From Bradyrhizobium sp. dw_78 (lineage in GTDB: Bacteria; Pseudomonadota; Alphaproteobacteria; Rhizobiales; Xanthobacteraceae), in NCBI RefSeq assembly GCF_018449525.1, contig NZ_JAAVUS010000003.1:124001-188000 (forward strand): a DNA stretch of 64,000 bases, written 5' to 3'. A model generated the notes under the pieces. That model made no database searches and was not told the DNA's origin. It saw only the letters and a program-made list of their open reading frames with translations. Position 1 is the first letter of the stretch, and each line of letters begins with the position of its first letter. Position numbers and translations under genes: made by a program. Below are positions 11,519-20,273 of the stretch, one piece after another.

Positions 11519-13024
11519 TTAGCGCGTCGCCGAGAAGCGGCTGTTGAATGAGTTCGACTGCACGACCGGCTGAGCGCCAGCGACCAGCGTGTCTTGTTGT
11601 GCAGGGGCCGCCGCAGCCGTTGCGGGCTTATCGGTTGCCGAGGGTTTCGGTGCCGGCTTGGTCGCGGCTTGCTGGGTTTCGGGTTTTGCCGCCTCGGGGC
11701 GTGCCGGCACGCCGCGTCGGGCTTCGATCACTTTCGGCTTGGCCGGAGCGGCGGGAGGCGGCGGTGGCATGGCCGCCGTGGTGTCGGCGGCCGCGGCGCC
11801 GAAGCCGACCTTGTGGGCCAGGTTATGGAAGAATCCGTCAGATGGCGCATTTGCATTCGGTGCTGCCGCGGCCACTCTCGTTGCCGGCGGCGTGACCGCA
11901 ACGACCGGCTGCTGTTCGTCGGGCTGCGCCAGATTCGGCGGGTGCGGCGGATTGACGTGATCGATCGGGATCGTTCCGGGCAGCCGCTCATGCACCAGCG
12001 AAAGGCCTTGGCCGCCTTCGGACAATCCGGTGTTGCCGTCGGGCAGCGCCGCGGCGAAGATCTTGTTCATGCCGCCGTCGATCCCGGTATTCATCCTCGC
12101 GACCGGCGTTCCCTTGGAAACCAGCTTGGCGAATTCGGCGTCGTCCTGCTCCTGTTTCTGGCGCACGGCGTCGGCGATTTCATCCGGGATCACATAGGCC
12201 GGGCATTTGGCCGAGGCATCGAACACAGGGTCCTTGGTCGCATTTGGCGCCCTCGCCGCGTCAAAGACGTATTTCTTTTCGCAGAAATCGACCTTCGGCT
12301 CCTGTTTCGTCACCTCGAAATGATCGTTGCCTTCCTTGATCATGCGCCAGAACGGCATGTTCGGGTTGTTGCGGTGCCTAGCCATGTTCACCGGCGTCAT
12401 CCGGAACGGATAGGCCTGGAACTGGAAGGCGCGCTGGCCGCCGAAGAATGATTCCCGCCCCAGCGAATAGATTTCCGCGATCTGTTCGTCGGTCATGGCG
12501 TAGCAGCCGCGCGACGAGCAGTCGCCATGCACCATCAGTTCGGAGCCGGTGCGGCCCAGCGCCTTGTCGAAGGCGTTGGGGAAGCCGGTGTTGAACGAAA
12601 GATAATAGGCCGATTGCGGGTTCATCTGCGCCGGCGAGATCGAGTAAAAGCCCTCCGGCGCCTGGCGGTCGCCCTCGCGGACCTTGGGGCCCAGATCGCC
12701 CGACCAGCGGCAGATCGGATAGGTTTTCAGGAGCGCGAAGCGGCCGGACCGGTCCTGCTTCCAGATCTCCAGTTCCGCCTCTTCCTTGAACAGCCGGACC
12801 AGGATCGGCGACTGCAGATCCATGTTCTTTTCGTTGATCGCGGCGACCAGCTTCGGGGAAACCGGTTGATTGGCCTTGGCGTTATTGGCGAGCGAGACTT
12901 CGTCGCTGTTGCAGCCGGCCAGCAGCGCACCGGCCGCCAGCGCGACCGATGTGATAAGTGCGCGAACCAGCGAGCGATGGATCAATGCGAAGCTCCACAC
13001 CCAACGGGCAATTCCACGCCCCAA
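11519..13024 (-). CDS. L,D-transpeptidase (YkuD-fold) lipoprotein
   Basis: The protein has about 501 residues; the start is uncertain because the outermost one is TTG and a GTG lies eight codons in. A lipobox LLAGC places the lipidated Cys at 38. The YkuD motif is H166-G-D-C-S-S-R-G-C174 with MVHG before it, and the layout resembles the YafK/ErfK group. These enzymes form 3-3 cross-links in peptidoglycan or attach proteins to it. From about residue 330 the chain becomes Pro/Ala-rich and low complexity (PPPPPAAPAKPK), probably spanning the periplasm or cell wall. Confidence 0.82.
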   Translation of the reverse strand: MGRGIARWVWSFALIHRSLVRALITSVALAAGALLAGCNSDEVSLANNAKANQPVSPKLVAAINEKNMDLQSPILVRLFKEEAELEIWKQDRSGRFALLKTYPICRWSGDLGPKVREGDRQAPEGFYSISPAQMNPQSAYYLSFNTGFPNAFDKALGRTGSELMVHGDCSSRGCYAMTDEQIAEIYSLGRESFFGGQRAFQFQAYPFRMTPVNMARHRNNPNMPFWRMIKEGNDHFEVTKQEPKVDFCEKKYVFDAARAPNATKDPVFDASAKCPAYVIPDEIADAVRQKQEQDDAEFAKLVSKGTPVARMNTGIDGGMNKIFAAALPDGNTGLSEGGQGLSLVHERLPGTIPIDHVNPPHPPNLAQPDEQQPVVAVTPPATRVAAAAPNANAPSDGFFHNLAHKVGFGAAAADTTAAMPPPPPAAPAKPKVIEARRGVPARPEAAKPETQQAATKPAPKPSATDKPATAAAAPAQQDTLVAGAQPVVQSNSFNSRFSATR

Positions 13025-13246
13025 CTATAGTGTCCGTGCCCTGAAGCCATTGTTTAAAATACTACTCTTCGGGTCCCCCGCTCGCAAGCCGACCGGGGCG
13101 TGGCAGCGGGTTCCTGGCCCGGCATGGTCAACAAGGATTAAATACCGGGCTGTGGGCCTAATTGCGGCCAAAACCGCCGATTTTTGCAAGATGCAAGCGG
13201 TTCTAGTCCGCGCCGAGGGTCAGGCGCAAAGCCGCGGCCGCGCCGC

Positions 13247-14212
13247 TCAGGCCAGCTTCCGGCCGATATCGAGGAATTTCTGACGTCGCTGCTGGCGGAT
13301 CGCGTCTGGGCTAAGGCCGCGCAGCTCGCTGAAGGCTTGGGCGATCGCCTCGCCGGTGGCCGCGATCATGGCTTGCGGGTCGCGATGGGCGCCGCCCGGC
13401 GGCTCCTTCAGGATGGAATCGATCACGCCAAACCGCAGCATGTCCTGCGCCGTGATCTTCATGCTGGTCGCCGCTTCCTGGGCCTTGGTCCCGTCGCGCC
13501 ACAGGATCGAGGACGCCGCTTCCGGCGAGATCACGCTGTAAATGGCATGTTCGAGCATCAGGACGCGGTTGGCCGTCGTGATCGCGATGGCGCCGCCGGA
13601 CATGCCCTCGCCGGTGATGATCGCGACATTGGGCACGCGCAGCGCCAGGCAGGCGTCGGTCGACCGCGCGATCGCCTCGGCCTGTCCGCGCTCCTCGGCG
13701 CCGATGCCGGGATAGGCGCCGGCGGAATCGACGATCGACAGCACGGGAATGCCGAAGCGCTCCGCCATCTCCATCAGGCGCACCGCCTTGCGGTAGCCTT
13801 CGGGGCGCGCCATGCCGAAATTATGCTTGATGCGGGATTCGGTGCTGGCGCCCTTTTCCTGGCCCATCACGCAGATGCTCTCGCCGTGGAAACGGCCGAA
13901 GCCGCCGATCAGCGCGGCGTCCTCGCCGAATTTGCGGTCGCCGGCGAGCGGGGTGAATTCGGTGATCAGGCCGCCGATGAAATCGGTCAAATGCGGCCGC
14001 TGCGGATGCCGCGCGACCAGCGTCTTCTGCCACGGCGTCAGATTGGCGTAGAGGTCGCTCAGCGCCTGCGCCGACTTCTCCTCCAGCCGCGAAATTTCCT
14101 CGTTGATGTCGCTGCCGGTCACCGCCAGCATGCGCAGTTCGTCGACCTTGGAGTCGAGTTCGGCGACGGGCTTTTCAAAGTCGAGATAGCTGCGCATGTG
14201 ATCCGGCATCAA
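13247..14212 (-). CDS. accA: Acetyl-CoA carboxylase carboxyltransferase subunit alpha
   Basis: The protein has up to 321 residues. An internal Met five codons in (MRSYLDFEKPV) is the usual start of AccA and may be the true one. Family features include the coiled helical N-terminus, the SMARPEGYRKA-like segment (GMARPEGYRKAVRLMEMA), the DSAGAYPGIGAEERGQAEAIA oxyanion region and EGMSGGAIAI. With AccD it transfers carboxyl from biotin to acetyl-CoA, the first committed step in fatty acid synthesis. xerD lies upstream on the same strand, 226 bp away. Confidence 0.95.
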   Translation of the reverse strand: MMPDHMRSYLDFEKPVAELDSKVDELRMLAVTGSDINEEISRLEEKSAQALSDLYANLTPWQKTLVARHPQRPHLTDFIGGLITEFTPLAGDRKFGEDAALIGGFGRFHGESICVMGQEKGASTESRIKHNFGMARPEGYRKAVRLMEMAERFGIPVLSIVDSAGAYPGIGAEERGQAEAIARSTDACLALRVPNVAIITGEGMSGGAIAITTANRVLMLEHAIYSVISPEAASSILWRDGTKAQEAATSMKITAQDMLRFGVIDSILKEPPGGAHRDPQAMIAATGEAIAQAFSELRGLSPDAIRQQRRQKFLDIGRKLA

Positions 14213-14438
14213 AGCAATATAAGGACGAACGCGATTCGGCGCGAAGCGGCTTCGGGCGATTTGAAGAAGGTAATGATCTTCAATTGGTTAGCGTGTATTT
14301 CGGGGTGCGGTGAGGCCGGTTCGGTGGGACGCTGGCGGAAACGCCCGCAGGCGGGCGGATGGCTCTTTCGCGGCAGAACGCGCCCAAGTCAAGGTGCCAA
14401 GTCGAGGTGTCCCGGCAAGGCAGTGCTTCGGCGTGAGG

Positions 14439-15437
14439 TTATTTCTCCGCCAGCGGATGCAGGTCGCGCACCAGGCTTTTCAGGCGCTCCTCGACCACAT
14501 GGGTATAAATCTGGGTGGTCGAGATATCGGTGTGGCCGAGCAGTGTCTGCACGATGCGCAGGTCCGCGCCGTTGTGCAGGAGGTGGCTGGCGAAGGCGTG
14601 GCGCAGCACATGCGGGCTGACCAGCCGCGGGGCGAGCCCGGTAGAGGCTGCCAGTTCCTTCAGGTCGCGCGCGAAATGCTGACGGGTCAGGTGCCCGCTT
14701 TCGCCAAAGGACGGAAACAGCCATTTCGAGGCCGGCGAGGCCGGATTGTCTTTTGATGCCGGGGCGCCTTTGTTCTTTTCGCCCTTGAGCCCCTGCATCG
14801 CCGCAAGGTAATCGACCATCGCCTGCCGCGAAGCCTGGTTCAGCGGCACCAGCCGTTCCTTGCCGCCCTTGCCGCGCACCACGATCATGCTGGTATCGCG
14901 GCGCGAGGCCGACAGCGGCAGCGCCACCAGTTCGGAGACCCGAAGGCCGGTAGCGTAGAGCACTTCGAGCAGGCAATAGAGGCGGATCGCGCGAAGCCGT
15001 TGCTGCGCGGAAGCCTCCGGCACGGCGGCAAGCTCCTTGGCGCGCGTCAGCAGGCGGTCGACGTCCGATATCGACAGCACTTTGGGCAGGCCGCGGCCGC
15101 GCTTCGGGCCGGACAGGATCGCCGCGGGATCGTCGCTGCGGATGCGTTCGTTGAGCAGGAAACGAAACAGATGCCGGGTCGCCGACAGCCTTCGCGCCAC
15201 GCTCGACGACTTGAATCCGCGCGTATCGAGATCGGCGAGGTAGTCGCGCAGCGCCTGGGTTTCGGCCTTGGCAAGGGTTTGGCCGCTGCGGCCGAGGAAT
15301 TCGGAAAGGTCGGTGAGATCGCGGCGATAGGCATCGATCGTGTTGTCGCCGGCGCCCTGTTCCGCCGCCAGCATGTCGAGGAACAGGCCGATCAGCTTGG
15401 CGTCAGAATTCTTGGAACCCAGATTCTTGGAACCCAT
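14439..15437 (-). CDS. xerD: Site-specific tyrosine recombinase XerD
   Basis: The protein has 332 residues with the full catalytic set: R166 (TGLRVSEL), K190 (RGKGGKE), H276-x2-R279 (SPHVLRHAF), H302 (LGHTDISTTQ) and nucleophile Y311 (IYTHV). XerD acts with XerC at dif to resolve chromosome dimers. The gene lies in the conserved accA-xerD-aroK setting, so it is the housekeeping enzyme and not an integrase. Two oddities: codons 1-5 and 6-10 are a 15-bp tandem duplication (GSKN-L-GSKN), and residues about 218-238 form a Lys/Ala/Pro-rich insertion in the catalytic domain. Confidence 0.92.
   Translation of the reverse strand: MGSKNLGSKNSDAKLIGLFLDMLAAEQGAGDNTIDAYRRDLTDLSEFLGRSGQTLAKAETQALRDYLADLDTRGFKSSSVARRLSATRHLFRFLLNERIRSDDPAAILSGPKRGRGLPKVLSISDVDRLLTRAKELAAVPEASAQQRLRAIRLYCLLEVLYATGLRVSELVALPLSASRRDTSMIVVRGKGGKERLVPLNQASRQAMVDYLAAMQGLKGEKNKGAPASKDNPASPASKWLFPSFGESGHLTRQHFARDLKELAASTGLAPRLVSPHVLRHAFASHLLHNGADLRIVQTLLGHTDISTTQIYTHVVEERLKSLVRDLHPLAEK
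15407..15436. repeat. 15-bp tandem duplication at the xerD start
   Basis: Two adjacent 15-base units differ only at one end base (ATTCTTGGAACCCAG and ATTCTTGGAACCCAT on the plus strand). In the xerD reading direction the first unit opens with the ATG and the second with CTG. Confidence 0.85.
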
Positions 15438-15530
15438 CGGTCACCGCCGTCCCCGCAACGCGCCGGCCCCTCCGTCAGGGCGAAGCCGCACCGGATGCGC
15501 CGCTCGCATCCGCAAGCCGGACCGTAGCTT

Positions 15531-15677
15531 CTATTTCTTGAGAAATTTGTCGGGCGGGATCGTGACGGTCATTTGCCGCGGCTTCGGATTGACGAAGTTG
15601 GCGAGGGCGAAGATCACCCCATAGACAATCCCGCAGATGAGGGCGACGACCGTCAGAAAGCGGAACAGGCTGGGCAT
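15531..15677 (-). CDS. Small single-pass membrane protein, 48 residues
   Basis: The reading frame runs from ATG (MPSLFRFLTVVALI) to TAG. A single transmembrane helix at about residues 7-28 is followed by NFVNPKPRQMTVTIPPDKFLKK, a short polar tail ending in lysines. It sits between xerD and the divergent aroK, a place where I recall similar small proteins in this bacterial group. No function is known to me. The well-formed hydrophobic/polar split and a lysine terminus support a real protein, but only conservation would prove it. Confidence 0.7.
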   Translation of the reverse strand: MPSLFRFLTVVALICGIVYGVIFALANFVNPKPRQMTVTIPPDKFLKK

Positions 15678-15893
15678 CGGCGAAGGCCTTTGGCAGGCGT
15701 ATTGATCACGGAATCATCAGCTTAGCGGCAGGTGACCAACCACCATCATGTTCGTTCCGGCGTTGCAAGGGCGGCGTCCACCCATCGGGCCGTCGTCCGA
15801 GGGCGTGTTTTCCGGATCCTGCTCTAGCAACGGTATCAGCGGGGGTAGTATGGTGGCGGACCATGCGGCAAATCCGCCACAAAAGGTTTTTTG

Positions 15894-16520
15894 ATGTCTG
15901 AGACCGCCTTGCCGGCACCCATTGGCGCTTCCCAGGAGGCCGGGATTATCTCGGCGCTGGGAACGCGCTCGGTCGTGCTGGTGGGCATGATGGGCGCCGG
16001 CAAGTCGACCGTCGGGCGAAGGCTGGCGGCGCGGCTGCGGCTTCCGTTCCTCGACGCGGATATCGAAATCGAGGCCGCGCACCGGCTGTCGATCCCGGAC
16101 ATTTTCGAAACCTATGGCGAACCCTATTTCAGGGATGGCGAGGCGCGGGTAATCGCGCGGCTGCTCGACAGCGGACCCGGCGTGCTTGCCACCGGCGGCG
16201 GCGCCTTCCTGCGCGAGGATACCCGCGAGCGGATTCGCCGCCAAGCGGTCTCGATCTGGCTCAAGGCCGATGCCGATGTCATCATGCGCCGGGTCAAGCG
16301 CCGCGCCGACCGGCCGCTGCTGAAGACCGCCGATCCGGCTGGAACGGTCGATCGTCTGATCGGCGAGCGCGAACCGTTCTACCGGCAGGCCGATCTCACC
16401 ATCTGGTCGCGCGACGTGCCGCACGACAAGATCGTCGATGAATGCCTCGATGCCCTGCATGGCTGGCTGTGCGGCGGCGCGACCGCCGCGACCCCGAACA
16501 CCTTGGACGCTACCGGATGA
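15894..16520 (+). CDS. aroK: Shikimate kinase AroK
   Basis: The protein has 208 residues from ATG at 15894; a TTG directly before it is the alternative. Walker A is GMMGAGKST (31-39) followed by GRRLAARL, then the shikimate-binding DADIEIE, FRDGEARV and TGGGAF loops and the lid Arg segment RPLL. AroK phosphorylates shikimate with ATP in the aromatic amino acid pathway. The stop overlaps the aroB ATG (ATGA), the classic aroKB operon. The N-terminal extension of about 22 residues before the P-loop core is usual in this group. Confidence 0.96.
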   Translation: MSETALPAPIGASQEAGIISALGTRSVVLVGMMGAGKSTVGRRLAARLRLPFLDADIEIEAAHRLSIPDIFETYGEPYFRDGEARVIARLLDSGPGVLATGGGAFLREDTRERIRRQAVSIWLKADADVIMRRVKRRADRPLLKTADPAGTVDRLIGEREPFYRQADLTIWSRDVPHDKIVDECLDALHGWLCGGATAATPNTLDATG

Positions 16521-17665
16521 CCGCGCCGCTGAAACATTCTGCTTCCCTGACCGTCGAGGTCGCGCTCGGCGAGCGCGCCTATGACATCATCATCGGCCGC
16601 GACGTGCTGCAATCGCTCGGCGCCCGTATCGCCGCGCTGCGGCCCGGCGCGCGTACCGCCATCGTCACCGACCGTACGGTGGCAAAACATTGGCTGAAGC
16701 AGACCGAGGCCGCGCTGTCGGAAGCGGGCATTGCGACCTCAGCCATCGTGGTCGAGGAAGGCGAGGGTTCCAAGAGCTACGCCGGTCTCCAGCAGGTCAG
16801 CGAGGCGCTGATCGCAGCCAAAATTGAGCGCAACGACCTAGTGGTGGCGCTGGGCGGCGGCGTGGTCGGCGATCTCGCCGGTTTCGCGGCGGCGATCCTG
16901 CGCCGCGGCGTCGATTTCGTGCAGGTGCCGACGTCGCTGCTGGCGCAGGTCGATTCGTCGGTCGGCGGCAAGACCGGAATCAATTCACCTCGCGGCAAGA
17001 ACCTGCTCGGCGCATTTCACCAGCCGGTGCTGGTGGTGGCGGATACCGCGGTGCTCGACACCCTGTCGCCGCGCCAGTTCCGCGCCGGCTACGCCGAGGT
17101 CGCCAAATATGGCCTGCTCGGGGACGAAGCGTTTTTCACCTGGCTCGAAGCCAACCATGCCGGCATCTTCACCGGCGGCGCGGCGCGGGAGCACGCGATC
17201 GCTACCTCCTGCCGCGCCAAGGCGGCGATCGTGGCGCGCGACGAGCGCGAGACCGGCGAGCGGGCGCTGCTCAATCTCGGCCATACGTTCGGCCACGCCC
17301 TGGAGGCCGCGACCGGGTTTTCCGATCGCCTGTTTCATGGCGAAGGCGTTGCCGTCGGCATGGTGCTGGCGGCCGAATTTTCCGCGCAGCTCGGCATGAT
17401 CGGAGCATCGGATGTGGTCCGAATCCGGCATCACCTTGCCGAAGCGGGTCTGCCGACCCATTTACAGGATATAGCAGGCTTCACCCAGGAAGGGTTGGCG
17501 GATGCCGACGCGCTGATGGCGCTGATGGCGCAGGACAAGAAGGTCAAGCGCGGCCGTCTCACCTTCATCCTGCTCGAGGCGATCGGACGCGCCGTCATCG
17601 CGCCTGACATTCAACCGTCTTTGGTTCGTGATTTTCTGGCGCGCAAACTGGCGCAGAGCAATTGA
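16517..17665 (+). CDS. aroB: 3-dehydroquinate synthase AroB
   Basis: The protein has 382 residues; the start is fixed by the ATGA overlap with aroK. The NAD-binding GGGVVGDLAGFAAA, the metal and substrate segments (SLLAQVDSSVGGKTGIN, KNLLGAFHQP) and the C-terminal HGEGVAVGM with LNLGHTFGHALE are all intact. AroB makes 3-dehydroquinate from DAHP, the second step of the shikimate pathway, in the cytosol. It is followed after six bases by the CNNM-type transporter gene, so the operon probably has three genes. Confidence 0.97.
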   Translation: MTAPLKHSASLTVEVALGERAYDIIIGRDVLQSLGARIAALRPGARTAIVTDRTVAKHWLKQTEAALSEAGIATSAIVVEEGEGSKSYAGLQQVSEALIAAKIERNDLVVALGGGVVGDLAGFAAAILRRGVDFVQVPTSLLAQVDSSVGGKTGINSPRGKNLLGAFHQPVLVVADTAVLDTLSPRQFRAGYAEVAKYGLLGDEAFFTWLEANHAGIFTGGAAREHAIATSCRAKAAIVARDERETGERALLNLGHTFGHALEAATGFSDRLFHGEGVAVGMVLAAEFSAQLGMIGASDVVRIRHHLAEAGLPTHLQDIAGFTQEGLADADALMALMAQDKKVKRGRLTFILLEAIGRAVIAPDIQPSLVRDFLARKLAQSN

Positions 17666-17671
17666 AAGCTC

Positions 17672-18979
17672 ATGGACTGGATCACGCTCTCGATCGTCAT
17701 CGTATGTCTTTTGATATCCGCTTTTTTCGCGGCTAGCGAAACCGCGCTGACCGGCGCCTCGCGCGCCAGCATGCTGCGGCTGTCGAAGCAGGGCAATCGC
17801 GATGCCGACGTCGTCTCCAGCCTGTTTGCGATGCGCGAACGGCTGATCGGCGCGCTGCTGCTCGGTAACAACATCGCCAATATCGGCGCCTCGGTGCTGG
17901 CGACCGGGATCTTCACGGCGTGGTTCGGCGATGTCGGCGTGCTCTACGCCACCGGCGTGATGACGGCGCTGGTCGTCATTTTCGCCGAAGTGCTGCCCAA
18001 GACCATCGCCATCAACGCGCCGGACCGGGTCTCGCTCGCGGTCGCGCGCCCGATGAAGCTGATGGTGTATCTGCTCGGGCCGCTGCTCGCCGTCGTCGAG
18101 GTGATCGTCCGCGGGTTGATGCGGGCGCTGGGGATCAGGATCGGCGCCAACCAGCCGATCCTGTCGCCGACCGAACGGCTGCGCGGCGCGGTCGATTTGT
18201 TGCATCACGAGGGCAAGGTCGAAAAGCAGGACCGCGACATGTTCGGCGGATTGCTGGATTTGCGCGAGCTCCAGGTCTCCGACGTGATGGTCCATCGCAC
18301 CGAGATGGTGATGATCAACGCCGATCTGCCGGCGGAAGAACTGGTGCGCGAGGTGCTGGCGAGCGAGTACACCCGCATTCCGCTCTGGCGGGACAAGCCC
18401 GAAAACATCATCGGCGTGCTGCACGCCAAGGATCTGTTGCGCGCGATCCGCAACGCCGACGGCGATACCTCGAAGATCGACGTCTCGACGATCGCGCTGC
18501 CGCCCTGGTTCGTGCCGGAGATGCGCTCGGTATCCGAACAGCTCAAAGCGTTCCGCCGCCGCAAGACCCACTTCGCGCTGGTCGTCGACGAGTATGGCGA
18601 GGTCGAGGGTATCGTGACGCTGGAGGATATCCTGGAAGAAATCGTCGGCGATATTTCCGACGAGCAGGATGTCGTGGTGGCGGGCGTCCGCGCCCAGCCC
18701 GACGGCTCCGTGGTGGTGGACGGTTCGGTGCCGATCCGCGATCTCAACCGCGCGATGGACTGGCGTCTGCCCGACGAAGAGGCGACCACCGTCGCCGGTC
18801 TCGTGATTCACGAGGCCCGTTCGATCCCCGAACGCGGCCAGAGCTTCACCTTCCACGGCTTCCGCTTCCGCGTCCTGCGCCGCGAGCGCAACCGCATCAC
18901 CGCGCTGCGAATCGTGCCGGTGCCGCGCGAGGCCGAGGGCGAGGGGAAAAAGCCGAAGCGGGCCGGCACGGCATCTTAA
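17672..18979 (+). CDS. CNNM/CorC-HlyC family transporter
   Basis: The protein has 435 residues. Order of domains: an N-terminal DUF21/CNNM membrane region with about three to four helices (starting LSIVIVCLLISAFFAASETAL), a tandem CBS pair (about 205-330, ending FALVVDEYGEVEGIVTLEDILEEIVG), and a CorC_HlyC domain at the end. Proteins of this type are linked to magnesium/cobalt export or resistance; the older name is hemolysin TlyC. It follows aroB by six bases. The C-terminus is basic (EGEGKKPKRAG). Confidence 0.92.
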   Translation: MDWITLSIVIVCLLISAFFAASETALTGASRASMLRLSKQGNRDADVVSSLFAMRERLIGALLLGNNIANIGASVLATGIFTAWFGDVGVLYATGVMTALVVIFAEVLPKTIAINAPDRVSLAVARPMKLMVYLLGPLLAVVEVIVRGLMRALGIRIGANQPILSPTERLRGAVDLLHHEGKVEKQDRDMFGGLLDLRELQVSDVMVHRTEMVMINADLPAEELVREVLASEYTRIPLWRDKPENIIGVLHAKDLLRAIRNADGDTSKIDVSTIALPPWFVPEMRSVSEQLKAFRRRKTHFALVVDEYGEVEGIVTLEDILEEIVGDISDEQDVVVAGVRAQPDGSVVVDGSVPIRDLNRAMDWRLPDEEATTVAGLVIHEARSIPERGQSFTFHGFRFRVLRRERNRITALRIVPVPREAEGEGKKPKRAGTAS

Positions 18980-18980
18980 A

Positions 18981-19060
18981 GCGAAGCGGATAGCGGTTCG
19001 CGTGAAGAAAACGCGTTAAAACAAAATGGTAGAGCCCGCGTCTGATTCAATCAGAACCGA
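18981..19060 (+). repeat. Dispersed repeat, family B (copy 1)
   Basis: The core is AGCGAAGCGGATAGCGGTTC, then GCGTGAAGAAAACGCGT, AAAACAA and AGAGCC, ending in a TCTGATTCAATCAGAACCG palindrome. It begins two bases after the transporter stop. Confidence 0.75.
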
Positions 19061-19091
19061 TAAGGCATCTAGGGCCGCGGCAAGCTCGACT

Positions 19092-19182
19092 GTCATTTCG
19101 GGACACGCGATAACGTGGACCCGGAATCCAGAAGTTATTGGCTCGAGATTCCGGATCGCCGCTTCGCGCCGTCCGGAATGAC
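19092..19182. repeat. Dispersed palindromic repeat, family A (copy 3)
   Basis: It opens with GTCATTTCGGGACACGCG and closes with CCGGAATGAC. It also contains the GGACCCGGAATCCAGAAGTT block that recurs in copy 8. It lies between convergent genes. Confidence 0.75.
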
Positions 19183-19208
19183 GATGGCCGAGGGCGGAAC
19201 CAGGAATC

Positions 19209-19496
19209 TCAGTCTTTCTTTTCGCCCGGCGTCTGCGCGCTGATCGCCAGCGCATGCACGGGGCCTGCGAGTTCCTCGACCAGCGCCGCATTAATCAGGC
19301 GGTGGCGTTCGATTCGGCTCTTCCCTTCGAACGCGGGCGACACAATATAGATTCGGAAATGCGTCTCGCCGCCCGGCGCGTGGCCGGCGTGGCCTTCATG
19401 CAGATGTGACTCGTCGGCGACGTCGAGACTTTCCGGTGCGAAAGTTTCGCGCAACTTGTTTGTGATAGCCTGCTTGACGGGTCGATTGCTGCTCAT
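19209..19496 (-). CDS. bolA: BolA family protein
   Basis: The protein has 95 residues from the ATG opening MSSNRPVKQ; a start 12 codons earlier looks extraneous. The BolA fold is visible: I-x-x-KLRETF, LDVADESHLHEGH with the conserved His ligand, FRIYIVSPAFEGKSRIERHRLINAAL. BolA proteins pair with monothiol glutaredoxins to handle Fe-S clusters and also affect cell shape and stress. A His-rich HEGHAGH segment sits at the position of the metal-binding loop. It is divergent from the J-domain gene with 108 bp between. Confidence 0.92.
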   Translation of the reverse strand: MSSNRPVKQAITNKLRETFAPESLDVADESHLHEGHAGHAPGGETHFRIYIVSPAFEGKSRIERHRLINAALVEELAGPVHALAISAQTPGEKKD

Positions 19497-19604
19497 CGTC
19501 TGGGCAATACGACCGCGGCTGCAATTCGTCAATGGCGTGTCAGGAGTGAGGTATTCGCAATGTCAAGACTTGAAGCCTTTTGCATTGCGTAGTCAAAGTC
19601 AGCC

Positions 19605-20261
19605 ATGCCGATTGATTCATCCAAATTCTTCGATTCCATTCGCATCAAGCCCAACAAGCTGAGCGCCAAGCAGCAGGCTCAGGCGCGCGAAGCCGCGACC
19701 GGGTGCGAATGGCCTGGCTGCAACAACAAGGGCCCGCATCGCGCGCCCAAGGGCCGCTTGCAGGACAAGGAGTATTGGCACTTCTGTCTTAACCATGTCC
19801 GCGAGTACAATCAGTCCTATAATTTCTTCCAGGGCATGAATGCCGATGCGGTCGCGCGCTATCAGAAGGATGCGCTGACCGGCCACCGTCCGACCTGGAA
19901 AATGGGCGCCAACACCAGCGCCAAGCGCGGCAAGGGCGACGCCGAGGCTGATCTCGAAGGCGCCTCCGATCCGTTTCATATGTTCAGCGAGCTCAACGGC
20001 CGTGGACGCTGGCGGCCGGGTCCCGGCGCGGCGGACAGCGAAGTCAAGGGCGAGCCGCGCAAGGTGTTCAATGCCGAGCGCAAGGCGTTGCAGGTGATGG
20101 GTCTCGGCGCCGAAGCGACACTCGAGGACGTCAAGACGAAGTACAAGGCGCTGGTGAAGCAGCATCATCCCGACGCCAATGGCGGCGACCGCTCCACCGA
20201 GGATCGCCTGATCGAAATCATCAAGGCGTATAATTATCTCAAGACCGTCGTTCGCAGCTGA
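19605..20261 (+). CDS. J-domain co-chaperone with N-terminal Cys/His cluster
   Basis: The protein has 218 residues. The C-terminal 60 residues are a J domain with the HPD motif at 188-190 (KQHHPDANGGD), which stimulates DnaK ATPase. The N-terminal part carries C34, C39, H45, H59, C61 and H64 in a zinc-binding-like arrangement (GCEWPGC...HFCLNH). The middle is Gly/Pro-rich (about 100-150) with SDPFHMF. The placing of the J domain at the C-terminus is unlike DnaJ or CbpA. It is conserved next to bolA and cobS in this group, in my recollection. The client is unknown. Confidence 0.87.
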   Translation: MPIDSSKFFDSIRIKPNKLSAKQQAQAREAATGCEWPGCNNKGPHRAPKGRLQDKEYWHFCLNHVREYNQSYNFFQGMNADAVARYQKDALTGHRPTWKMGANTSAKRGKGDAEADLEGASDPFHMFSELNGRGRWRPGPGAADSEVKGEPRKVFNAERKALQVMGLGAEATLEDVKTKYKALVKQHHPDANGGDRSTEDRLIEIIKAYNYLKTVVRS

Positions 20262-20273
20262 CGTTGGCGCGAT

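Noticed and set aside
17462..18856. Long antisense open frame of 464 codons opposite aroB and the CNNM transporter
   Set aside because: It is a shadow of well-supported genes and has no recognisable domain.
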